Source: Chitinibacter sp. SCUT-21 (GTDB lineage Bacteria > Pseudomonadota > Gammaproteobacteria > Burkholderiales > Chitinibacteraceae). Taken from it: a DNA stretch of 64,000 nt. A program made the position numbers and the translations under genes. Shown here in pieces: positions 36,325 to 45,582 of the stretch. The notes under the pieces are model-generated. The model had not been told where the DNA came from, did no database searches, and was given only the letters and a program-made list of their open reading frames with translations. Each line of letters starts with the position of its first letter. Position 1 is the first letter of the stretch. The stretch is taken from contig CP102611.1 of NCBI GenBank assembly GCA_041874755.1, forward strand, positions 1,364,001 to 1,428,000, read 5' to 3'.

Positions 36325-36973
36325 GCGTCAAGATCCAATCGACCAAAGCGTCAAATTCGTCAAATAGCGCCAAGGCCTGCAAATCTTGCAAGGCATCGCC
36401 TTCGTGAGCGCCATAAGTCAGAGCCAAGCTCGCGGTGCCGGCATTGATGGCCAATTGCAAATCATGGGTGGTATCGCCCACCATCACAGCACGGGCGGGC
36501 TCTACCGCCGCATACTCCAGAATGTATTCCAGCATCGCCGGGTGAGGTTTCGAAAAAGCCTCATCGGCCGTGCGCGTCACCTCAAAAAAGCCCGTTAGTT
36601 GCGTGGCGTTCAACACGCGATCTAAACCTGCGCGCGATTTACCAGTGGCGACCGCCATGCGGAAATTGGCGTCGCGCAAACGCGCCAAACCTTCTTCAAC
36701 TCCGTCGTATAATTTTAGTTCTTGGTCTTTGGCCAAAAAATGGCCGCGATACGCATCGACCACTTGGCGAATTTGCGCCTCGTTAGCATCAGGCGCCAGA
36801 TGTGCCATCGCCTCAGTCAGACCATAGCCGATGACATAACGCGCTTCTTGCTCGCTCGGCACGGCCAAACCCACATCATCAAACGCGCGCTGAATCGAGC
36901 GTGCAATCATGCCGGTACTGTCCATCAGCGTACCGTCCCAATCAAAAATCACTAAATCAAAACGTCGCGACAT
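36317..36973 (-). CDS. HAD-superfamily phosphatase, phosphoglycolate phosphatase-like
   Basis: Cytoplasmic phosphatase of 218 residues. The nucleophile motif is FDWDGTLMDS (Asp11, Asp13), motif II VATGKSRAGL, and motif IV MVGDTTHDL with KPHP before it. An alpha-helical cap lies between the first two. The substrate is unknown; phosphoglycolate or a similar small phosphate ester is typical. It starts 2 bases after the rluC stop. Confidence 0.88.
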   Translation of the reverse strand: MSRRFDLVIFDWDGTLMDSTGMIARSIQRAFDDVGLAVPSEQEARYVIGYGLTEAMAHLAPDANEAQIRQVVDAYRGHFLAKDQELKLYDGVEEGLARLRDANFRMAVATGKSRAGLDRVLNATQLTGFFEVTRTADEAFSKPHPAMLEYILEYAAVEPARAVMVGDTTHDLQLAINAGTASLALTYGAHEGDALQDLQALALFDEFDALVDWILTHG

Positions 36974-36975
36974 TA

Positions 36976-37935
36976 TTATTTAGCTCCCTTGTCGAGCTGG
37001 TGAATATAGTTTTGCAATTCGGCGGGCAGCGGTGCCTCAAGCGTCATGCGCTCACCGGTCAACGGGTGATTTAGCGTTAAGCGCCAGGCATGCAAAAACA
37101 TGCGGCGCAAACCTTGCTTTGGTAAAGCACGATTCACCGCCGAGTCGCCATATTTATCGTCGCCCAAAATCGCGTGCCCGCTGGCCGACAAATGCACACG
37201 AATTTGATGCGTGCGGCCGGTTTTTAGCTCACATTCCAAAAGTGACGCATTCGCCCACGCCTGCTGGCGATTCACAATCGTGTGCGAACTTAAACCATCG
37301 GCGTGCACTTTCACACGGCGCTCGCCATCGGGCGTTTCGTATTTGAGTAATTTCATTTTGACGTGGCAACGCGTGTGCGGCCACACGCCTTCGACCAAGG
37401 CCAAATAGCGTTTATCGATGCCATGACTTTCGCGCAACACTTCGTGCATTTTGACCAAAGCGCTGCGTTTTTTCGCTACCAGCAATAAACCGGAAGTTTC
37501 GCGATCGAGTCGATGCACCAATTCCAGAAACTTCGCTTGTGGTCGCTGCGCGCGCAGTAACTCGATCACACCAAAACTAATCCCCGATCCGCCGTGCACC
37601 GCAATGCCTGCCGGCTTATCGATCACCAACAAGGCGTCATCTTCATACACAATCGGCAATTGCATGGCGTCGGCCGCCGCTGCGGCGTTATTCGGTGCAG
37701 GTGGCGCTTCAGCGACGCGCACGGGCGGCACGCGAATCACGTCACCGGCGCACACGCGCGTTGTCACATCGGCGCGACCTTTATTAACGCGCACTTCACC
37801 CGAACGAACGATGCGATAAACGTGACTTTTGGGCACACCTTTGAGGCGTTTGAGCAGAAAATTATCTAAGCGTTGGCCTGCATCTTCTTCATCAACGGTC
37901 ACGAAGCACACAGACGCTTTGCTTGTCTCCGACAT
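36976..37935 (-). CDS. rluC: 23S rRNA pseudouridine synthase RluC
   Basis: Enzyme of 319 residues that isomerises uridines in 23S rRNA. An N-terminal S4 RNA-binding domain (about 20-75, QRLDNFLLKRL) is followed by the RluA-type catalytic domain with HRLDRETSGLLL (Asp144) and the GRTHQIRVH motif. It heads the rluC-HAD-Rieske-sppA operon and is divergent from rne, an arrangement shared with many proteobacteria. Confidence 0.95.
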   Translation of the reverse strand: MSETSKASVCFVTVDEEDAGQRLDNFLLKRLKGVPKSHVYRIVRSGEVRVNKGRADVTTRVCAGDVIRVPPVRVAEAPPAPNNAAAAADAMQLPIVYEDDALLVIDKPAGIAVHGGSGISFGVIELLRAQRPQAKFLELVHRLDRETSGLLLVAKKRSALVKMHEVLRESHGIDKRYLALVEGVWPHTRCHVKMKLLKYETPDGERRVKVHADGLSSHTIVNRQQAWANASLLECELKTGRTHQIRVHLSASGHAILGDDKYGDSAVNRALPKQGLRRMFLHAWRLTLNHPLTGERMTLEAPLPAELQNYIHQLDKGAK

Positions 37936-38082
37936 ATTGGCATATACTCTATGGCACGCTGCAATATATGCAGCTGGTTAAGTAGGAAGGCAAAAGTTAA
38001 TGTACATTGTTGTTTCGCCTTGTTGTGCCACTTGCACTGACATCGCGCACTACTTGCACAAAAACTTTTGACCAATTCCTGC

Positions 38083-38175
38083 TCCTGAATTGGCGTTGCC
38101 ATTTCAGGATGAGTTTAGGCTTTAGCGAAAGCATAGCCGCAAGATAAATCGCGGCAAACCTCGCACCTAAACTCA
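38083..38175. ncRNA. Candidate branched RNA structure upstream of rne
   Basis: TCCTGAA (38083-38089) with TTCAGGA (38103-38109), extended by TGGC/GCCA, forms one hairpin. It abuts a 10-bp closing stem TGAGTTTAGG (38110-38119)/CCTAAACTCA (38166-38175). Inside that stem are GCTTT-AGCG-AAAGC (38119-38132) and GCCGC/GCGGC (38136-38155). The result is a compact three-way junction. The transcribed strand is not certain; no known RNA family is recognised. Confidence 0.4.
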
Positions 38176-38584
38176 ATCAATTGGAATAATAATCGGTATT
38201 TTACCGCGAATCCCCAGCTTTCTGGATTGTGATTTCTTTCCCGCCGTAGCGGTTATCGTTGCCTACTCTGATAGAGAGCAAGTAGCGCGGGGCTCACAAG
38301 ACGAGAGTATTTGGTGTAAACGCGATGAAATAACTGATTAGCGGTTATGACGCTCACCGCTCAATAAGAAGTAGCGATGGTAATTGATTTATTACATTAG
38401 CGCACTCACCGGATTTTTCACTTCAGGCCGTCAACACGAACAACGGCGGGAAGTTCGCCCGACAGAGCATACAGATCACCGGAGTAACGATACCCAGTTC
38501 CTAAGCCAATAAAAATGTCCGCCAAAATAGCTTAAACCGCTATGCCTTTAGCCATGAGCCCTAGCTCAATGTACTGATTCTCCC

Positions 38585-38602
38585 CTCGCTGTGCGAGTTT
38601 TT
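38585..38602 (+). terminator. Terminator-like hairpin within rne leader
   Basis: CTCGC-TGT-GCGAG followed by TTTTT, about 200 bases before the rne start. The stem is short (5 bp). It could attenuate rne or end a small RNA transcribed from the leader. Confidence 0.4.
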
Positions 38603-38803
38603 GGCTTAAAGCACGCCAAAATCGGGAAACATGTGCTGCAAAATTGAGCAGCGTATCTAATGCGCGGTAAAACTGCGTTTAGACGTGTTATGAAATCAGC
38701 TTTGCAAAGGTCGCGAATTTATATTGCTGAACTGCCGTCACAATCGATCTGCCTGTCAAAATCCAAAGCTCTACCGTGGGGTGCGCGCAGGAGCCCTACA
38801 CTC

Positions 38804-41689
38804 ATGAAGCGCATGCTTTTTAATGCAACTCAAGCCGAAGAGTTGCGCGTTGCGATCGTCGATGGTCAGAAATTGATCGATCTCGATATCGAAACGGTCG
38901 GCAAAGAACAGCGTAAATCCAATATCTACAAAGGTATTATTACCCGCATCGAGCCTAGTCTTGAGGCGTGCTTTGTCGATTACGGCTGTGACCGCCACGG
39001 CTTTTTGCCGTTTAAAGAAATCGCTCGCTCATACCTGGCCGAAGGCGAAGGTGGCCGTGGCCGCGTTGCCGATAGCCTGAAAGAAGGCCAGCAACTGATC
39101 GTTCAAGTTGAAAAAGACGAGCGCGGCAATAAAGGTGCAGCACTCACCACCTACATCAGCCTCGCAGGTCGCTATTTGGTGTTGATGCCAAATAACCCAC
39201 GTGGCGGCGGTGTTTCGCGTCGCATCGAAGGCGAAGAGCGCAATGAATTACGCGCAGCGATGGATCAATTGGAAACGCCTAACGGCATGAGCCTGATCGC
39301 GCGTACTGCAGCGATTGGCCGTAATGCCGAAGAATTGCAGTGGGACCTGGGGTATCTACTGCAACTATGGAGAGCAATTGAAGGTGCAGCCAATACCCAG
39401 ACCGGCGCCTTCCTGATTTACCAAGAATCTAGCTTGGTGATCCGCGCAATTCGCGATTACTTCCAGCCCGATATCGGCGAGTTGCTGATCGACAAACGCG
39501 ATATCTATGAGCAAGCACAGCAGTTTATGAGCCACGTTATGCCGAACAATGTGCATAAAGTGAAGTTCTACCAAGACGACGTACCACTGTTCTCGCGCTT
39601 CCAGATCGAACACCAAATCGAAACCGCGTATTCTCGTGAAGTGAGCCTGCCATCGGGCGGGGCCATCGTCCTTGATCGCACCGAAGCGCTGTGGTCGATT
39701 GACGTGAACTCGGCCAAAGCGACGCGCGGTGGTGACATCGAAGAAACCGCATTGCGCACCAACTTGGAAGCTGCGGACGAAATCGCGCGCCAGATGCGTT
39801 TGCGCGACGTCGGAGGTTTGATCGTGATCGACTTTATCGACATGGAAAACCCGAAAAACCAACGCGACGTTGAAAACCGCGTGCGTGAAGCGCTGCACCA
39901 CGACCGCGCTCGCGTGCAAACCGGCAAAATCAGCCGCTTTGGCTTGATGGAATTGTCACGCCAACGCCTGCAACCATCGCTAGAAGAAACCAGCCATATC
40001 GCCTGCCCACGCTGCCATGGCACAGGCTTTATCCGCGGCATCGAATCGTCGGCATTGCATATCTTGCGCATCATTCAAGAAGAAGCGATGAAAGAGAATA
40101 CCGGCGCATTGCACGCACAAGTACCGGTTGATGTGGCAACATTCCTGCTGAACGAAAAACGCGCCGAATTGTTCGCCGTTGAAGCTCGCCTCAAAGTTGG
40201 CGTAATGCTGATTCCAAATATGCATTTGGAAACGCCAAACTACAGCATTACTCGCGTACGCTCGGAAGACGTATTGTCGTACGAAGACGCACTGCCTTCG
40301 TACCGCATGGTTGAGCAGCCTGCAGACGAAGGCTACAAACCAGGTAAAACCAAAGAAGAGCAAGCGAAACGCCAAGAGGCTGCGGTAAAAGGTATCACCC
40401 CAGCGCAGCCAGCGCCGGCGAGCACTGAACGCGCGCCAAAACCACAAGCCAAGACTGAAGCTCAGCCTTCATTCTGGAGTAAAGTGGTTGCTTGGTTTAA
40501 GGGTGCTCCTGAAGAAGTGAAACCAACTGAGGACGTGAAGCCAGCTCCACGCAACCCGCGTGGTCGTAACGATCGTCGCAATGGCCGTCATGACCGTAAT
40601 GAAAGCCGTGAAGGCCAAACGCAACGCGAGCGCGGCGAACGCAGTGAGCGTAACCATGATCGTGGCGAACGCACCGAAAAAGCGGACCGCCCAGAGCGCA
40701 ACAACCGTTCGAGCAAACCGCGTATCGAAGAGGACATGCAAAAACGCGAAGAGCGTCAACAGCGCCCACCGCGCGGCGAGCGTCCACCGCGTGAAGAACG
40801 TCAGCGCCAAGAAGTGCGTGCGACTGAACCTGCTCCAGAATTGCTAACAACTGCTGCAGTCGAAACTAGTGCGCCAGAGCAAAGCAACGAAAGCAATGGC
40901 GAGACCCGTAACCGTCGCCGTCGTAGCCGTCGTGACCGTCGTGACCGTAGCGATCGCAATCCAGCCATGGCTGACAATGCGCAAAATGGTGAAACTGCGA
41001 CACCGGCTTTTGTACCAAATGAAGTCATTCTGGAACAGCAAGCACAAGCAGCCGCCGAAGTAGCCGTGCAAACGGCAACCTCTGACAGCACTGCAAATGC
41101 CATCGAGACCAGCACCGCCATTGAAACGGCAGCCGATACAAAACCGGCGCCAGCATTCGAAGCGGCAGTGACCATTCCAGTGGCAAGTCCAGTTGCTGAA
41201 CCTGCAGACGAAGCAATCACAGCAGCCCCAGCTCAAACCACTAGTGCGGAAGCGGCTCCAACTAAGAATGTATCAACTGAAATCGAGCCAAGCCAAAGCC
41301 CTAAAGCGAGTGCCGAGCCTACTCCTCAAGAAGCTAGCCCTGCCACCGTTGAGCCAGAAGCCAGCCCAAAAGTTGAGTTTGTCGTGGCATCACCAGCAGA
41401 AGTGGGGTTGACGCAAGTTGCAACTCGTAATGAAACGCCTACCGCAGATGCTGTAGTTGTAGAAGTCCCACAACGCCGTCGTCGCAAAGACGTACAAGGT
41501 GCGAGCCAAGCAGTAGCCACAGAAACCCCTGCGCTGCAACTGGTAGAAACACGTAATAAGGTTGCAGCTCCAGTTGAAGAAATTTTGGTTACAGCCCCTG
41601 TGCGCCGCCGTCGCAGTGATTTGCAAAATAAAGCAACGGCGACAAGCAGCGCTGAGGCACCTTTGGCTCAAGTAGAAACCAAGCAATAA
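38804..41689 (+). CDS. rne: Ribonuclease E
   Basis: Endoribonuclease and degradosome scaffold of 961 residues. The start at ATG 38804 ([21 protein letters not shown]) has AGGAG 10 bases upstream; a longer frame from 38660 lies within the leader. The catalytic half (about 1-510) has the S1 RNA-binding domain, the DNase I-like motifs SIDVNSAK and VIDFIDM carrying the metal-binding aspartates, and the zinc link CPRCHGTG. The rest is disordered: an Arg-rich RNA-binding stretch ([18 protein letters not shown]), a Pro/Ala/Glu-rich linker, and two similar motifs, RRRRKDVQ (891-898) and RRRRSDLQ (934-941), that may bind partners. It is followed by a strong terminator. Confidence 0.96.
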   Translation: MKRMLFNATQAEELRVAIVDGQKLIDLDIETVGKEQRKSNIYKGIITRIEPSLEACFVDYGCDRHGFLPFKEIARSYLAEGEGGRGRVADSLKEGQQLIVQVEKDERGNKGAALTTYISLAGRYLVLMPNNPRGGGVSRRIEGEERNELRAAMDQLETPNGMSLIARTAAIGRNAEELQWDLGYLLQLWRAIEGAANTQTGAFLIYQESSLVIRAIRDYFQPDIGELLIDKRDIYEQAQQFMSHVMPNNVHKVKFYQDDVPLFSRFQIEHQIETAYSREVSLPSGGAIVLDRTEALWSIDVNSAKATRGGDIEETALRTNLEAADEIARQMRLRDVGGLIVIDFIDMENPKNQRDVENRVREALHHDRARVQTGKISRFGLMELSRQRLQPSLEETSHIACPRCHGTGFIRGIESSALHILRIIQEEAMKENTGALHAQVPVDVATFLLNEKRAELFAVEARLKVGVMLIPNMHLETPNYSITRVRSEDVLSYEDALPSYRMVEQPADEGYKPGKTKEEQAKRQEAAVKGITPAQPAPASTERAPKPQAKTEAQPSFWSKVVAWFKGAPEEVKPTEDVKPAPRNPRGRNDRRNGRHDRNESREGQTQRERGERSERNHDRGERTEKADRPERNNRSSKPRIEEDMQKREERQQRPPRGERPPREERQRQEVRATEPAPELLTTAAVETSAPEQSNESNGETRNRRRRSRRDRRDRSDRNPAMADNAQNGETATPAFVPNEVILEQQAQAAAEVAVQTATSDSTANAIETSTAIETAADTKPAPAFEAAVTIPVASPVAEPADEAITAAPAQTTSAEAAPTKNVSTEIEPSQSPKASAEPTPQEASPATVEPEASPKVEFVVASPAEVGLTQVATRNETPTADAVVVEVPQRRRRKDVQGASQAVATETPALQLVETRNKVAAPVEEILVTAPVRRRRSDLQNKATATSSAEAPLAQVETKQ

Positions 41690-41704
41690 ACTGACATTTA
41701 GCTT

Positions 41705-41737
41705 AAAAAAACCACACCTAAGGGTGTGGTTTTTTAT
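41705..41737 (+). terminator. Intrinsic terminator of rne
   Basis: ACCACACC (41711-41718), loop TAAG, GGTGTGGT (41723-41730), then TTTTT; an A-run precedes it. Confidence 0.92.
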
Positions 41738-41820
41738 TTTCTGGCTAGCAGAGTGAACTACTGTGTTCTAGTATGAACATGGTTTCTACCGATAAGAAAA
41801 ACGCCCACGGGAGTGTCGCC

Positions 41821-42648
41821 ATGAAATTAGAAGAAGTGTTCGAACAAACCCATAAACTACCAACCATTCCAAAAGTCGTTCAAGAACTCATCGATAGTTT
41901 TAGTAAAGATGACATCGATATTGATACCATCGCCAAAAAAATCGCCTTAGACCAAGTCATTACCGCCAAGGTATTGCGACTGGCCAATTCTGCTCACTTT
42001 GGCTCCAGTCGGCAAATCGGCTCAGTACAAGAAGCAGTTGTGGTACTTGGATTTAATACGGTACGAACGCTGGTTGTTGCCTCTGGTATAACGGGTGCAT
42101 TTGTCGCCACTCCAGGCTTTGATCGCAAGAAATTCTGGAAAAATAGCTTGCAAGTCGCAACGATAGCCAAATGGCTTGCCAAACAAGCGAAAATCAACGG
42201 TGAGGTGGCATTTACCGCCGGCATGATTCACAACATCGGCGAAATGCTTATTCACATCGTCGCCCCCGAAGTCGCAGTTAAGATTGACCAATTTGTTGAA
42301 AATGGCGCCGCGGATCGAGTTGCGCTAGAGGACAATAATATCGGCTTTGATTATGTGATGGTTGGCGAAGAGCTAGCACGCCGCTGGAACTTCCCGGTGA
42401 GCATCCAGCAAGCCATTAAATTCCAAAATACACCTGCCGAACAAGAGCCACTCGATAAACTCAGTGCCGTATTGTGTTTAGCAAAAACAATCACCCATCA
42501 GACGCAAGAGAATGCTTCACCTGATGATCTGGCCGCCGCCTTGCCAGTAAGTGTTGTAGAACTGGCAGGTTTAAACAATGATCAGTTAACTGAGAAATTG
42601 CTTGAACTAAACGATCTATCTAGTGGTTTAGACGAGCTTATTGCTTAA
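41821..42648 (+). CDS. HDOD-domain signalling protein
   Basis: Cytoplasmic protein of 275 residues. ATG 41821 has GGGAG 7 bases upstream and gives the family-typical start (HKLPTIPKVVQELI); an in-frame ATG at 41773 is less likely. The HDOD fold is an HD-like helical domain without a full catalytic metal set: KVLRLANSAHFG, VVLGFNTVRTLV, MIHNIGEMLI and EELARRWNFP are visible. Such proteins take part in regulation of motility, biofilm or c-di-GMP networks, usually by protein contact. No linked partner is obvious here. Confidence 0.9.
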   Translation: MKLEEVFEQTHKLPTIPKVVQELIDSFSKDDIDIDTIAKKIALDQVITAKVLRLANSAHFGSSRQIGSVQEAVVVLGFNTVRTLVVASGITGAFVATPGFDRKKFWKNSLQVATIAKWLAKQAKINGEVAFTAGMIHNIGEMLIHIVAPEVAVKIDQFVENGAADRVALEDNNIGFDYVMVGEELARRWNFPVSIQQAIKFQNTPAEQEPLDKLSAVLCLAKTITHQTQENASPDDLAAALPVSVVELAGLNNDQLTEKLLELNDLSSGLDELIA

Positions 42649-42701
42649 TATAAGCCTCAGAATTTAAATGAATTTCCTGCGCCAAGCTAAAAATAGGGAA
42701 A

Positions 42702-42743
42702 GCCCTGATTATCTCTTCGCGCAAAGCTTACTAGCATCAGGGC
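42702..42743. other. Inverted repeat upstream of amino-acid binding protein
   Basis: GCCCTGAT (42702-42709) and ATCAGGGC (42736-42743) are perfect 8-base arms 26 bases apart. They lie between the HDOD stop and the binding-protein start. There is no T-run, so an operator or mRNA hairpin is as likely as a terminator. Confidence 0.45.
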
Positions 42744-42814
42744 AGAACATGAGGACCGTTCGATGGGTTATCATATCTGCCCTTTTTCTTGTTATTTGCT
42801 GGAGTACATCAAAG

Positions 42815-43567
42815 ATGATTCGTAACCCTGTACGCTTTTTCACCACTGCCCTTTTGGCCGGCCTGATGCTCAATGCTCCAGCACATGCGGCAAAAACTTA
42901 TCAAGTTGCCACCGACGCTGCGTATGCCCCATTCGAATCATTGAATGAGAAAAAAGAAGCGGTTGGTTTTGACATGGACATTATGAAAGCCGTGGCAGCC
43001 AAAGCGGGCTTTCAAGTGAAATTTGTAAACACCCCATGGGAAGGTATTTTTGCCTCGCTCAATAATGGTGACCGCGATATCGTGATCTCAGCGGTAACGA
43101 TTACACCTGAGCGTAAACAGTCTATGGATTTCTCTGATCCATATTTCGAAGCAAAACAATTGATCGCCGTAAGCCAAAGCAGCAAAGTCACTAAGCTGGC
43201 TGATTTGAAAGGCAAAAAGATCGGCGTGCAAACTGGTACGACTGGCGACGAAGTTGCACAAAAATTCCTCGGCAAAACCAGCCCTAACATCAAGCGCTTT
43301 GAATCAACGCCATTGGCAATTCAAGAATTGCAAAACGGTGGTGTAGATGCGGTAATCGCAGATAACGGCGTCGTAGTTAACTACGTTGCCAACAACGCCA
43401 AAGCGAAGCTAAAAACAGTGGATGACGCCACATTTGCGAAAGAGTACTACGGCATCGTAGTAAAAAAAGGCAATAAAGCCTTGCTCGAGCAAATCAATAA
43501 AGGCATCGCGGCAATCAAAGCGGATGGCACTTACGACAAAATCTACAAGAAATACTTCGGTAAATAA
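42815..43567 (+). CDS. Polar amino-acid ABC transporter binding protein
   Basis: Periplasmic binding protein of 250 residues. ATG 42815 follows GGAG by 10 bases and opens a signal peptide cut near APAHAA; an upstream in-frame start at 42668 adds an implausible tail. Family-3 features are YQVATDAAYAPFE, GFDMDIMKAVA, SAVTITPERKQSMDFSDPY and QTGTTGD. The substrate is probably glutamine, arginine or another polar amino acid. The matching permease follows after about 95 bases. Confidence 0.93.
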   Translation: MIRNPVRFFTTALLAGLMLNAPAHAAKTYQVATDAAYAPFESLNEKKEAVGFDMDIMKAVAAKAGFQVKFVNTPWEGIFASLNNGDRDIVISAVTITPERKQSMDFSDPYFEAKQLIAVSQSSKVTKLADLKGKKIGVQTGTTGDEVAQKFLGKTSPNIKRFESTPLAIQELQNGGVDAVIADNGVVVNYVANNAKAKLKTVDDATFAKEYYGIVVKKGNKALLEQINKGIAAIKADGTYDKIYKKYFGK

Positions 43568-43661
43568 GCCTTCGTATTTCGTCTCACCCGCTCACGCGTA
43601 GGACAATAAAGCGCAACCTCGTGTTGTGCTTTATTGTCTTGAGCAACTAGATGGTAAAAAA

Positions 43662-44462
43662 ATGGACTTTATTCAATTTTGGCAACAAGCGCAGCACACT
43701 TTGCCAGTGCTAGAAAACTTCCAACTGCAAATTGTGTGGGAATATCGCGAGCTTTTCATTGATGGGATGAAAATGACTCTGGGCATTACACTGATCGCGG
43801 TCGTACTCGGCACCCTGATCGGTTTATTTGCCGGCATGGCGCGCCTTGCTGATGTGAAGCACGGCCCATGGAAATACCCGGTACGCTTTTTCTTACGCTG
43901 GCCAGCCGCAGCCTATGTGACGTTTTTTCGCGGCACACCGCTGTTTGTACAAATTTTACTCACGCATTTTGCCGTCATGCCTTTATTGGTTCACCCCGAC
44001 CACGGCTTAATTCTAAGCGGCGAAATGGCATCGACATTACGCCAAGACTACGGCGCATTTCTATCCGGCTTGGTTGCGCTCACCCTAAATGCCGGCGCAT
44101 ATATCACCGAGATTTTCCGCGCGGGGATTCAATCGATTGCCAAAGGTCAATTTGAAGCGTCACGCTCTTTGGGGATGTCGTACAGTCAGACGATGCGCTT
44201 TATTATCGTGCCTCAGGCTTTCCGCCGCATGCTACCGCCACTGGGCAATGAAGCGATTATGCTGCTAAAAGACAGCTCGCTGGTTTCGGCCATTGGCTTG
44301 GCTGAACTCGCGTATGCGGCACGTACCGTTGCTGGCGCGTATTCCCGCTATTGGGAACCGTACCTAACAATTTCGTTTATCTATTTGATTTTGACTTTGG
44401 TGCTGGCCGCCGGTGTTAATCACTTGGAAAAACGCTACCAGCAAAGTGGCGGTATTCATTAA
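43662..44462 (+). CDS. Amino-acid ABC transporter permease, HisM/GlnP-type
   Basis: Inner-membrane permease of 266 residues. ATG 43662 (MDFIQFWQQA) is preferred; the frame extends upstream without a good start. Motifs: TFFRGTPLFVQILL, the EAA-loop EASRSLGMSYSQTMRFIIVPQA, and LLKDSSLVSAIGLAEL. It probably works as a homodimer with the binding protein just upstream. No ATP-binding subunit follows; a terminator does, so the ATPase must be supplied from elsewhere. Confidence 0.92.
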   Translation: MDFIQFWQQAQHTLPVLENFQLQIVWEYRELFIDGMKMTLGITLIAVVLGTLIGLFAGMARLADVKHGPWKYPVRFFLRWPAAAYVTFFRGTPLFVQILLTHFAVMPLLVHPDHGLILSGEMASTLRQDYGAFLSGLVALTLNAGAYITEIFRAGIQSIAKGQFEASRSLGMSYSQTMRFIIVPQAFRRMLPPLGNEAIMLLKDSSLVSAIGLAELAYAARTVAGAYSRYWEPYLTISFIYLILTLVLAAGVNHLEKRYQQSGGIH

Positions 44463-44478
44463 TTGAATGCTCGCCAAT

Positions 44479-44506
44479 AAAAAAGCCCGCACAGCGGGCT
44501 TTTTTA
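44479..44506. terminator. Intrinsic terminator after amino-acid permease
   Basis: AAAAGCCCGC, loop ACA, GCGGGCTTTTTT. It is strong and potentially bidirectional. Confidence 0.92.
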
Positions 44507-44508
44507 TT

Positions 44509-44557
44509 GGGTATTGCCATCTAGCCATTACACACAAATGACTACAATAAATTACCC
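44509..44557. repeat. 49-bp dispersed inverted-repeat element, copy E (right arm decayed)
   Basis: GGGTATTGC at 44509-44517 and TTACCC at 44552-44557 bound exactly 49 bp. It sits between the permease terminator and the stop of the convergent LysR gene. Confidence 0.55.
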
Positions 44558-44558
44558 T

Positions 44559-45485
44559 TCAGGGTATATACGGCATCGCAATTTCATCGCTACGCTGCAC
44601 ACCGGCGGTGGCTTGCTGACACAAAGCCAAAAACGCATCCATACTCGGCGTTTGATATTTTTGCCGATGCACCACAAAGTGGAACTGGCGCGCCAAATCC
44701 AGCCCTGCCACTTCCAGCGGCACCAAACTGCCGCGACGGAATGCATCTTTTAGCGCCAAGCGTGAAATACAACCAATACCAAGCCCAGATTCAACCGCAC
44801 GTTTAATCGCTTCGGTGTGCTCCAGCTCCAAGCGAATATCGAGTTGCGACAAGGCATGGCGCATTGCAAATTCAAACGTTTGCCGCGTACCCGAGCCCTG
44901 CTCGCGCACAATCCATGACGCTTTAACAAGGTCTTCAAAACTCACTTTGTCCTGTAACGCCAACGGATGTTGTGGCGCGGCAAACACAACGAGTTCATCG
45001 GCCACCCACGGCAACACCACCAGATCGGGGTGCTGGCAATCGCCTTCAATTAACCCCAAATCGAGCTCAAAATGCACCACTTGATTCACAATCGTCGCCG
45101 TATTGTGCACCGCCAAACTAACGCGACAACCTGGGTGTTGGCGCATAAAATCACCGATCAGCAAGGTCGCGAGATAATTACCAATTGTTAGCGTCGCACC
45201 AACGCGCAAGGGGCCAAAACCATGTTGGCCGCTGAGCATCGCATCCATGCTTTGCGCACGATCGAGCAATTCTATGGCACGCGGCAAAAGTAAAGCGCCC
45301 AATTCATTGAGCTGCAAGCGCTTGCCAACCCGATCAAACAAGCGCATTTCGTATTGCCGCTCAAGCTCGGCAAGCGCGGTGCTAGTTGCCGATTGCGACA
45401 TTTTTAGCTGTTCGGCGGCGCGCGAAACACTCTCGCCTTGACCGACAGCAACAAAAACTTCCAATTGCCTCAGCGTAAATTTCAT
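44559..45485 (-). CDS. LysR-family transcriptional regulator
   Basis: DNA-binding regulator of 308 residues. N-terminal winged helix-turn-helix (LRQLEVFVAVGQGESVSRAAEQL), then a periplasmic-binding-protein-like effector domain (RVGATLTIGNYLA, GSGTRQTFE, ESGLGIGCIS). It resembles the CbbR/YeiE branch, but the effector and targets are unknown. It points towards the amino-acid transporter but is separated from it by a terminator, so it need not regulate it. Confidence 0.9.
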   Translation of the reverse strand: MKFTLRQLEVFVAVGQGESVSRAAEQLKMSQSATSTALAELERQYEMRLFDRVGKRLQLNELGALLLPRAIELLDRAQSMDAMLSGQHGFGPLRVGATLTIGNYLATLLIGDFMRQHPGCRVSLAVHNTATIVNQVVHFELDLGLIEGDCQHPDLVVLPWVADELVVFAAPQHPLALQDKVSFEDLVKASWIVREQGSGTRQTFEFAMRHALSQLDIRLELEHTEAIKRAVESGLGIGCISRLALKDAFRRGSLVPLEVAGLDLARQFHFVVHRQKYQTPSMDAFLALCQQATAGVQRSDEIAMPYIP

Positions 45486-45582
45486 TCTGCGCCTTCAATA
45501 TAATCGATTTAATTAATCCAAATTATAAATATGGGGCGTTGCTCTCGCAATCACCCCAGACAAAAGACGCACAATCCGTTGC

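Larger units (their letters stand above)
37936..38803. promoter_or_regulatory. Long structured rluC-rne intergenic region / rne leader
   Basis: 868 bases without a credible protein gene. It must hold the divergent promoters of rluC and rne. It is rich in inverted repeats: 38083-38109, 38110-38175, CCGC-CGTA-GCGG at 38241-38252, CTACT/AGTAG at 38263-38285, AGCGGT/ACCGCT at 38340-38361, and a terminator-like hairpin at 38585-38602. In E. coli the rne leader folds so that RNase E can cleave and down-regulate its own mRNA; the same autoregulation is a reasonable inference here. The rne ribosome-binding site AGGAG is at 38789-38793. Confidence 0.6.

Noticed and set aside
37899..38102. 67-residue frame upstream of rluC
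   Set aside because: Overlaps the rluC start and the hairpin region, with no family resemblance or ribosome-binding site.
39365..40810. Long open frames antisense to rne (184, 168, 155 and 139 residues)
   Set aside because: They arise from codon bias of the real gene, have odd composition and no ribosome-binding sites.
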